33,433 nucleotides of DNA from an uncultured Lachnospiraceae bacterium (GTDB taxonomy: Bacteria > Bacillota > Clostridia > Lachnospirales > Lachnospiraceae), in contig CAJTZH010000020.1 in assembly GCA_910584325.1 (NCBI GenBank), positions 1 to 33,433 on the forward strand, written 5' to 3'. The notes below the pieces were generated by a model. It saw only the letters and a list, made by a program, of their open reading frames with translations, did no database searches and had not been told where the DNA came from. Made by a program: the position numbers and the translations under genes. Positions 16,441 to 23,212 of the stretch are shown piece by piece; the stretch's first letter is position 1; every line of letters starts with the position of its first letter.

Positions 16441-18700
16441 GAGATGGGTATGGCTGGTAACAGTGATACTGATTCTGCCGGTCGTTCCTGTGCAGGCACA
16501 GGAGAGCTATGCGGTGGATTCCGGTTATTACAGAACGGAAACAAGGACGAAGAAAGGGCTGCAGGAGGCGTTTTCCTACGCGGGCGTCTATGGGGATTTG
16601 GGCATCAGTCATACGCTGATAAACGTCTGCATCAACGAACTTTTAAACGGCAGTGTTCCGTATTGGTATAACGGCAGACTGTATTATTTTAATATGATAC
16701 CGAATTTGAGCATGGAGACGGTTGCGGAGTTTAACAGAAATGACGTAAGCGTTTCCGTTGTGCTGCTTCTGAAACTGGATAATTCTTCCAGAAGTCATAA
16801 TCTGATTTATCCCGCGGCATTGAATAATACAAGTAAATTATATTACGGCTGGAACGTTTATGACGCGCAGGCGGTGGAAACGCTGTCCGCGCTGATGGAT
16901 TTTCTGGCGAACGCTTATGGAAAAGAGGACTGTCATATTGACAACTGGATTGTGGGAAATGAATTAAATATGCCGAATGCGTGGAATTATACGGGTACGA
17001 CAGATGTTGCTGTCAACGTGGATATTGCCGCCCGCTCTTTTATGATTGTGCATGACGCGATAAAGCGGTACAACAGAGGCGCAAGAGCTTATATTTCTCT
17101 TGACCACAGCTGGACGCATAACGACCAGGGAAGAGGAATTGCGGGAAAAACGTTTCTGGACGCATTCGCGGTAAGAATCAGAGAATTATCGGAGGAAGCG
17201 GACTGGAATATCGCGTATCATCTGTATGCGCCGATTATGACGGAATCCAATATCTGGAACTCCAGGTACGCCGCCCGCTATACGCCGCAGCGGCTTAACG
17301 CGGATTTTATCAGCGCAAAGAATCTGTCGGTGCTTACGGATTATGTGAAGGAAACGTTTGGTGAAAATGTAAGGATTATTCTGTCAGAACAGGGATTTAC
17401 CGCATATGCCGGTCAGGAGGCGAGACAGGCAGCAGCGCTTGCCTATACATATTACGCGGCGGAGTTCAACGATATGGTAGACGCGACAATGTTCCGTTCT
17501 CTGCGCGACGCGCCGGAGGAGACAAAAGATAAGTTTTATTTTGGACTGATAAACAGCGACGGCACTCTCAGACAGGCGTATAATGTGTTTAAATATATGG
17601 ATACGCAGGAGTGGGAACAGTATACGGCAGGGTGCCTCGATACGATAGGAATTGATTTGTGGAATGAGCTTTTGACGTATTTTGACGGACAGCGTTTTGT
17701 CAGAAAAACGGTGCAGGAAATTTATGCGGATAAGAGCGACTGCATTCTCGCCGTGGGTTATTCCGACACTTTAACGTACTCCGTTTATCCTGAATTTGCC
17801 TCTGAAAAAGGGATTTACTGGATGAGCAGTGATGAGAATGTCGTTTATGTTGATGAAAATACGGGTGAGATTACCGGAGTGAATCCGGGACGCGCGATTG
17901 TAACGGTCATGCTCGACGGCGTGGATTATGCTTCCTGCATTGTTGTGGTGAAAGAAACGCAGGAGAGCAGGAAGAATGTGGACGCGTTTATCAACGGTCT
18001 TTATGAGGCGGCGACAGGGACGGCAGCGCCGGAAACTGATTTGCAAAGCTACCGTGAGCGTCTGATGAGTCATCATATAACAGCAACGCAGGCAGCTTAC
18101 GAGGTGGTCACAAGAAAAGCAGTAAAAGAACGGACGGGAACGGACGAAGTGTATATCCGTCTGCTCTATGAAGCGGTGCTTGGAAAGAAGAATGAAGAGA
18201 TTCCTGCGCAGGAGTTGGAAAAGTATCTGGTCTGTCTGGAAGCAGGAATGGCAAGGGAGCGTGTGTTCGCGGATTTGGCGTCGTCTACGGAATTTGAATA
18301 CAGATGCTATGATTTTAATATTGAGACAGGCAGTATCCGCGATATCAACGAGCTGCGGTATATGAACCTGACGCTCTATAACTGGGACAGCGACGCGGCA
18401 TATTTTGCGGCATCCACCTGGAAAGCAATGACGGGAAACGTTATCGGGACGGAAGATTTGAAGAAATACGTTTCCATGCTTTTACAGAAGAATGTGTCAA
18501 GAGGGCAAATCTGGCTGGAAATTTACAAAGCGGAAGCAGTTTGTGAAAAAGAATACGGACACGAGGAGTTTGTGGATATGTTATATGATATTTCGGGAAT
18601 GGAAGAGAGTAATGTGAAACAAATTTGGTTAAATATGCTGAAAACGGATAAGATTACAAGAGACGAACTGATTGGTATTTTTGCCAAAATGGTAGTGTGA
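16403..18700 (+). CDS. Secreted glycosidase-like TIM-barrel protein (DUF5722-like) with Big2 and DUF4214-like domains
   Basis: AAGGG at 16392-16396 suits the ATG at 16403; ATGs at 16412, 16418 and 16424 are alternatives. A signal peptide follows (KKKFKRWVWLVTVILILP, then VQAQ). Residues ~40-430 form a glycosidase-like barrel: WIVGNELNMPNAWNY and IILSEQGFTAY give two glutamates as in clan-A retaining hydrolases. A Big2-type fold follows (~450-520; WMSSDENVVYVDENTGEITGVNPGRA). The C-terminal ~240 residues resemble DUF4214 modules (VYIRLLYEAVLGKK, FVDMLYDISG), which are often found in large secreted proteins. No substrate can be named. The match to the DUF5722 family is from memory of its pattern. 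Confidence 0.75.
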   Translation: MNYMFMSMKKKFKRWVWLVTVILILPVVPVQAQESYAVDSGYYRTETRTKKGLQEAFSYAGVYGDLGISHTLINVCINELLNGSVPYWYNGRLYYFNMIPNLSMETVAEFNRNDVSVSVVLLLKLDNSSRSHNLIYPAALNNTSKLYYGWNVYDAQAVETLSALMDFLANAYGKEDCHIDNWIVGNELNMPNAWNYTGTTDVAVNVDIAARSFMIVHDAIKRYNRGARAYISLDHSWTHNDQGRGIAGKTFLDAFAVRIRELSEEADWNIAYHLYAPIMTESNIWNSRYAARYTPQRLNADFISAKNLSVLTDYVKETFGENVRIILSEQGFTAYAGQEARQAAALAYTYYAAEFNDMVDATMFRSLRDAPEETKDKFYFGLINSDGTLRQAYNVFKYMDTQEWEQYTAGCLDTIGIDLWNELLTYFDGQRFVRKTVQEIYADKSDCILAVGYSDTLTYSVYPEFASEKGIYWMSSDENVVYVDENTGEITGVNPGRAIVTVMLDGVDYASCIVVVKETQESRKNVDAFINGLYEAATGTAAPETDLQSYRERLMSHHITATQAAYEVVTRKAVKERTGTDEVYIRLLYEAVLGKKNEEIPAQELEKYLVCLEAGMARERVFADLASSTEFEYRCYDFNIETGSIRDINELRYMNLTLYNWDSDAAYFAASTWKAMTGNVIGTEDLKKYVSMLLQKNVSRGQIWLEIYKAEAVCEKEYGHEEFVDMLYDISGMEESNVKQIWLNMLKTDKITRDELIGIFAKMVV

Positions 18701-18709
18701 GGTAGAAAA

Positions 18710-19468
18710 ATGCAGCAGAGTAAAAATGTCAGAAAGTATATCCCGGTTTTCCTGGGTGTTGTTATTATTGCTACAGTTATTTTAGGGACTGCGGTCTGGT
18801 GCGTGAATTTTTTAAAAAAGCATGACTGGGCGGTGCAGTACGCAAAAAAGCTGGAGTATACTTTTGACGATTCGGCAGTGAATATGATTATAAAGAAAAC
18901 GGAAAGGGACAAACTGTATGCGGACGGGTTTGCCGGTTTTTATGATTTTAACCGGGACGGTCAGGCGGAACAGGTACGGATTAATTTCTCGGAGGACGCG
19001 TTGGGACGGACTGTACAGGTTGCATTAGATGAGAATTGCGCTGTTCAGATTGCGTTAGAACCGGGAGAGGTGCAGAGTGTGTTTACCGTTGTAGGGATTG
19101 ACAGTGGCGACAGCACATATATGGCGGCGTTGGAATCGGTTTATAACGGCAAGACGGGAACGGGTAAGCTGCGTTGGAAGGTATATGGTTATCAGGACGG
19201 TACGTTTGTGCAGCAGGAGGACTTGTTATACGTAGGAATGGCAGACGAGCGTGGAATTATGAAAGAGGGCGTGATTGAGAGCAGCTTTGAGGGAAGGACG
19301 TTTTCTTATGATGTCGGTCAGAACCAGAATGATTATATTTATTACCGTTCTGTGGTATTCGCGGATATGAAAGAGTTGGGAATCAGTCTTCCGTTTGAAA
19401 CTGTCGGGATGTTTGAAACGGCGTATAAACGTAATATCAGAGGTATATTCAACGTGATAATAAAATAA
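18710..19468 (+). CDS. Membrane-anchored protein of unknown function
   Basis: I do not recognise this 252-residue protein. Residues ~11-33 are one membrane helix after a short basic N-terminus (YIPVFLGVVIIATVILG), so the remaining ~215 residues should be outside the cell. GFYDFNRDGQAEQVRINF (~73-90) has the DXNXDG pattern of a calcium-binding loop as found in FG-GAP/VCBS-like repeats, and the rest is predicted mostly beta. It follows the glycosidase-like gene by ten bases behind a GAGG site, so the two may work together at the cell surface. It is probably the last gene of the run that starts at 11853. Confidence 0.7.
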   Translation: MQQSKNVRKYIPVFLGVVIIATVILGTAVWCVNFLKKHDWAVQYAKKLEYTFDDSAVNMIIKKTERDKLYADGFAGFYDFNRDGQAEQVRINFSEDALGRTVQVALDENCAVQIALEPGEVQSVFTVVGIDSGDSTYMAALESVYNGKTGTGKLRWKVYGYQDGTFVQQEDLLYVGMADERGIMKEGVIESSFEGRTFSYDVGQNQNDYIYYRSVVFADMKELGISLPFETVGMFETAYKRNIRGIFNVIIK

Positions 19469-19572
19469 TATTTAACTATGCATTTTTAATGATGTATTCA
19501 TATTTTGTTCATAAATTACTGATATAGTAAAAAATGGATTTTGGGAAAAGGAGAGTATAGAAGGAGAGCATC

Positions 19573-21033
19573 ATGAAAAAATTTTTTAAGAAAAAGTTTA
19601 TCATTCCGATTATTATTGTGCTGGTGATTGTGTTCATGGCAGTGACCTGTGGGAAGCAGGCTGGCTCCATTTATGAGGAGGAGGGCGCCATAGTCAGAGA
19701 TATTATTACATATCACAACTTTAGCGGTAATGTAGAGGTTGTTCATTCCAAAAATGTTGTTTCGCAGGTTTCCCAGCAGATTATCGAGCTTTTAGTGGAA
19801 GAAGGGGACTCGGTGAAAGAGGGCGACGTTATCGCTGTTCTTGACAGCGACGCGCTGCAGCAGAATATTGATTTGAGTGAAGTTTCTCTTTCAACGTCAG
19901 AATTGAGTAATTACTATAATATACGCGACGCGCAGAAGAGCTATAATGACTTTAAATCGAGTCTTGACGCGGGGTTGAATCCGCAGATTAACGCGGCAAA
20001 AGCAAGTAAGGACGGCGCATATTCGCAGGCGTTGATGGCACAGCGCGCCTATGACGAAGCAGTAGCTGCTTATGAGGTATCTGAGCAATATATCGCTGCC
20101 AAAACGACATATGATACGGCAAAGGCGCAGTATGAAAGTCTGCTTGCCCAGTATCAGGAAGCTGACGAAGCAGCAAAGCCTGCTCTGGAGACGGCAGTGA
20201 ATGAGGCAAAAGCAATGTATGACAATGCGGCTGTGGCCCTGAATACATTGAATGAGGCAAAGGACGCGTCAGTCCGCACGTTGTCGGACGCGGTTTTGAC
20301 GGCGATTACAGCATATGATACGGCATGTAAGAATTATGACGCGACGGTGCAGCAGGTCAACCAGACGCTGGAAACATACAAGAACGCAGTGGAGAAAGTC
20401 GGCGGTTTGTCCACAACGGAAAGTTCAAAGATGCAGCTTGATAATTTGTACAGCCAGCTTGAGGACTATACGATTAAGGCATCAATGGACGGCGTGATTA
20501 CGTCTCTGAGGGTTAAGGAAGGCTCGATGGTTACAGCCGGAATGGATGTGGCGGAAATTTCCGATTTTTCGAAATTGAAGATTGCGATTAAGATAGACGA
20601 ATATGACATTCTTGGCGTGGAACCGGGAAAAGACGTAGATATTTATATTGATGCGCTTGAGAAGAATTATGCAGGTAAGATAACAAAGATTTCCCAAACT
20701 GCGACTAACAGCGGCGGCGTTTCTTATTTTGAGGCAGAAGTGGAGTTTGAGGCGGACGAACTGGTCAGAAGCGGTATGACGGTTGAAGTAAAGCTCATCA
20801 GCCGGGAAGCGTACGGCGTTGTGTCCGTTTCAATGGACGCGCTCCGGTATGAGAAAGACAATACGGCGTATGTGCTTGTGAGAAACGCGGAGGGTAAAGA
20901 AGAAAAGAAATATGTTACCGTTGGAATTACGGACGGTAATTATGTGGAAATTAAGGAAGGACTTTCGGAGGGAGATATCGTTCTTGTTTCGCCATCCATA
21001 CCTTATATGCAGATGATGATGGAAATGGAGTAA
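19573..21033 (+). CDS. HlyD/MacA-type efflux adaptor protein
   Basis: The 486-residue protein starts with a basic stretch and one membrane helix (~9-27). The lipoyl/barrel-sandwich domain is split in two: VSQQIIELLVEEGDSVKEGDVIAVLDSD (shown by its parts VEEGDSVKEG and VIAVLDSD, ~65-95) and TIKASMDGVITSLRVKEG (~300). Between them lies a long Ala/Gln/Tyr-rich coiled-coil hairpin (~95-285). A beta-barrel domain (~340-420) follows, then a membrane-proximal domain. In Gram-positives such adaptors join MacB-like ABC transporters and reach into the wall; there is no TolC partner. It is one base from the ATPase gene frame and leads a three-gene operon after a 104-base gap. Confidence 0.92.
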   Translation: MKKFFKKKFIIPIIIVLVIVFMAVTCGKQAGSIYEEEGAIVRDIITYHNFSGNVEVVHSKNVVSQVSQQIIELLVEEGDSVKEGDVIAVLDSDALQQNIDLSEVSLSTSELSNYYNIRDAQKSYNDFKSSLDAGLNPQINAAKASKDGAYSQALMAQRAYDEAVAAYEVSEQYIAAKTTYDTAKAQYESLLAQYQEADEAAKPALETAVNEAKAMYDNAAVALNTLNEAKDASVRTLSDAVLTAITAYDTACKNYDATVQQVNQTLETYKNAVEKVGGLSTTESSKMQLDNLYSQLEDYTIKASMDGVITSLRVKEGSMVTAGMDVAEISDFSKLKIAIKIDEYDILGVEPGKDVDIYIDALEKNYAGKITKISQTATNSGGVSYFEAEVEFEADELVRSGMTVEVKLISREAYGVVSVSMDALRYEKDNTAYVLVRNAEGKEEKKYVTVGITDGNYVEIKEGLSEGDIVLVSPSIPYMQMMMEME

Positions 21034-21047
21034 TGGGAGAGGTCGAT

Positions 21048-21743
21048 ATGGAAGATAAAGAAATATTATCAATGACCGGAATTGTCAAGGAATACAATAT
21101 GGGCGGAGAAATTTCGCGCGTATTGAAGGGAATTGATTTGAGCGTGCGCGAGGGAGAATTTCTCGCGGTGCTTGGACCTTCCGGCTCCGGAAAATCAACG
21201 CTGATGAATATCATCGGTTGTCTCGATGTCCCGACAGAGGGAGAATATATGTTGTCAGGACGTACGATAGGCGAACAGGACGAAAAGACGCTGGCACATA
21301 TCAGGAGTAAGGAAATCGGGTTTATTTTTCAGTCATTTCATCTGCTGCAGAAGCAGAATGCTCTGGAAAATGTGGAACTGCCTTTAATTTATGCGGGCAT
21401 GTCAAAGCATGACAGAGTGGAGCGTGCAAAAGAGATGCTTGAAAAAGTGGGGCTTTCGGACAAAATGTATCATCTGCCAAACCAGATGTCGGGCGGACAG
21501 CAGCAGAGAGTGGCGATTGCCAGAGCCATATCTACCAATCCGACGATTCTTCTTGCGGATGAGCCGACAGGCGCGCTTGACCAGAAGACGGGAAAACAGG
21601 TTATGGAGTTATTTCACAAGCTGAATGACGAGGGAAGAACGATTATCATGATTACGCATGATGTGAATATTGCGAAGCATGCCAAGCGTATTGTCAGAAT
21701 TCTTGACGGAAATATCAGCGAAGGGGTGATTGAAGATGCGTAG
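21048..21743 (+). CDS. ABC transporter ATP-binding protein (MacB/LolD type)
   Basis: The 231-residue ATPase has Walker A GPSGSGKST (43-51), the Q-loop in FIFQSFHLL, the signature MSGGQQQRVAIARA, Walker B ILLADEPTGALD and the H-loop in MITHDV. This set is typical of the LolD/MacB branch that drives efflux by mechanotransmission. GGGAGAGG at 21034-21041 favours ATG 21048 over the ATG at 21033, which overlaps the preceding stop. It should form a cytoplasmic dimer under the permease encoded next, overlapping that gene by eight bases. Candidate cargo: peptides, bacteriocins, toxic compounds or lipids. Confidence 0.95.
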   Translation: MEDKEILSMTGIVKEYNMGGEISRVLKGIDLSVREGEFLAVLGPSGSGKSTLMNIIGCLDVPTEGEYMLSGRTIGEQDEKTLAHIRSKEIGFIFQSFHLLQKQNALENVELPLIYAGMSKHDRVERAKEMLEKVGLSDKMYHLPNQMSGGQQQRVAIARAISTNPTILLADEPTGALDQKTGKQVMELFHKLNDEGRTIIMITHDVNIAKHAKRIVRILDGNISEGVIEDA

Positions 21744-22941
21744 AACAAGTGTGTTTTCTGAAAGCATCAAGATGTCCTTTCAGAATATTTTAAGCAATAA
21801 GATGCGTTCGTTTTTGACGACGCTTGGTATTATTATCGGCGTTACGGCTGTTATTTCGTTGATTACAATTGTACAGGGCGTGACGGATTATGTGATGGGG
21901 CAGTTTTCGGAGATGGGCGCCGGTAAATTAACAGTTACAGCGTACGGTACGGCGTTAAAGACGGGACTCTCCGAGTCGGATTTAGCGCAGATTAGCCAGA
22001 TTGAGCATATTACAGGCATTTCACCGACAGCGTCTCTTACGGCATCGGCAGCAAGAAACGGCGAGGTTTTGGAGAATGTTTCTATAAACGGTAAGAATGA
22101 CATGTATTTCAGGAGTAACGACATTATCTCGTATGGACGCGGGTTTACGCCGCTTGATATGGCAGGAGACGTCTATGTCTGTGTGATTGATGATGATGTG
22201 GCAAAGGGATTGTTTCTCGGAGAAAATCCTGTCGGTCAGACGCTGATGATTAACGGGTTTTCTTATACGGTCGTAGGAATAGAGGGAACGAATAACGACC
22301 TGATGGCAGCGATGTCTCTGAGCATGGGCGGAGACATTGACGGTTCCGTGATTATTCCTTATAAAAACGCGCTCAAGATGACGGGGGCGGCAAATGTTAC
22401 TACTCTTGAAGTTTATATCGCAGACACGAACTACACGAACCAGATTATAGATGATATTGAAGATGTCTTATATACCGCGTTTAACGGGAATGATGACGGC
22501 TACAGTATTTTTAATATGGATGAACTGTTGGATGTTATGAATACCATGTACGGTATGATGGGAACCATGCTTGCGGGTATTGCTTCCATCGCGCTTTTGG
22601 TAGGCGGTATCGGCATCATGAATATGATGCTTGTTTCTGTAACGGAGCGGACGAAGGAGATTGGTCTTCGTAAGGCGCTGGGCGCTGAACCGATGCAGAT
22701 TCAGTTACAGTTTCTGATGGAGTCTGTGGTGCTGTCTTTGGTAGGCGGCGCAGTTGGTATTGTTCTGGGACTCATCATTTCGTTTGTGGCGGCAATTCTT
22801 CTCGGCACAACATTTAGTATCTCGTGGGGAGCCATTGCTATTGGATTTGGATTTTCGGCAGGCGTCGGTATTTTATTTGGATGGGCGCCGGCGAAAAAGG
22901 CGAGTGAACTGAATCCGATTGATGCGCTTAGGAGTGAGTAG
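21736..22941 (+). CDS. ABC transporter permease, MacB/FtsX family
   Basis: The ~401-residue permease starts at ATG 21736, behind AAGGGGTG at 21721-21728; an in-frame TTG at 21730 is less suited. TM1 follows MRSFLTTLGIIIGVTAVISL (~23-43). A MacB periplasmic core-like extracellular domain (~45-270) comes next. Three C-terminal helices form the FtsX domain, with GIMNMMLVSVTERTKEIGLR marking the cytoplasmic coupling region. It ends PAKKASELNPIDALRSE, the classic end of MacB permeases. With the adaptor and ATPase it makes a complete MacAB-like exporter. Confidence 0.95.
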   Translation: MRRTSVFSESIKMSFQNILSNKMRSFLTTLGIIIGVTAVISLITIVQGVTDYVMGQFSEMGAGKLTVTAYGTALKTGLSESDLAQISQIEHITGISPTASLTASAARNGEVLENVSINGKNDMYFRSNDIISYGRGFTPLDMAGDVYVCVIDDDVAKGLFLGENPVGQTLMINGFSYTVVGIEGTNNDLMAAMSLSMGGDIDGSVIIPYKNALKMTGAANVTTLEVYIADTNYTNQIIDDIEDVLYTAFNGNDDGYSIFNMDELLDVMNTMYGMMGTMLAGIASIALLVGGIGIMNMMLVSVTERTKEIGLRKALGAEPMQIQLQFLMESVVLSLVGGAVGIVLGLIISFVAAILLGTTFSISWGAIAIGFGFSAGVGILFGWAPAKKASELNPIDALRSE

Positions 22942-22959
22942 AACAATTTGTAGTATGTG

Positions 22960-22988
22960 TTGACAGGCAGATAATTATATGATAGACT
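22960..22988 (+). promoter_or_regulatory. Sigma-A type promoter of the riboswitch leader
   Basis: TTGACA (22960-22965) is a perfect -35. It is followed after exactly 17 bases by TAGACT (22983-22988), a 4/6 match to the -10. Transcription would start near 22995, about 16 bases before the c-di-GMP aptamer, and 218 bases before the first type VII secretion gene. The promoter lies 18 bases after the stop of the exporter permease gene. Confidence 0.65.
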
Positions 22989-23010
22989 GTTTATCAATTA
23001 GTTATGAAAT

Positions 23011-23118
23011 GTTAGAAATGAGGCAAACTAGTAGAAATATTAGGACGCAAAGCTTGGAGTCTAAGGTGATTCAGAGGTGAAGTTTAGTCTGAAGGAACTA
23101 TGATGGTTCGGTTGCAAT
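23011..23118 (+). ncRNA. Cyclic-di-GMP-I (GEMM-I) riboswitch aptamer
   Basis: The conserved core AGGCAAACT (23021-23029) is followed by a P2 hairpin, CTAGTA (23028-23033) with TATTAG (23038-23043), capped by a GAAA tetraloop (23034-23037). Then comes GGACGCAAAGC, the hallmark GEMM-I block. P3 has TCTAAG (23060-23065) opposite TATGA (23099-23103), i.e. the 11-nt GAAA receptor with its C-G pair changed to U-A, and an apical stem TTCAGA/TCTGAA (23070-23075, 23088-23093). The aptamer ends in GGTTCGGTTGC. GEMM-I binds c-di-GMP. The ends are approximate because P1 is not clear by eye. Confidence 0.9.
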
Positions 23119-23142
23119 GATGTATTCATTGCAGCCTTTTTT
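23110..23142 (+). terminator. Riboswitch expression-platform terminator
   Basis: GGTTGCAATGA (23110-23120) pairs with TCATTGCAGCC (23126-23136) over 11 pairs with one G-U. The loop is TGTAT and six T follow (23137-23142). The 5' arm overlaps the aptamer's 3' edge (GGTTGC), so the folded aptamer and the terminator should compete. That geometry favours readthrough when c-di-GMP is bound, but the sign of the control is an inference. Confidence 0.88.
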
Positions 23143-23212
23143 ATTGCACGGAAACTTGAAGCCAATTTGGTTTTGTGCCCAAAATACAATATAGAAAGCG
23201 GTTAAAATACAA

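Noticed and set aside
19498..19530. Promoter before the HlyD-type adaptor gene
   Set aside because: A TATAGT hexamer is present at about 19522, but no -35 lies at an acceptable distance; left out of the feature list.
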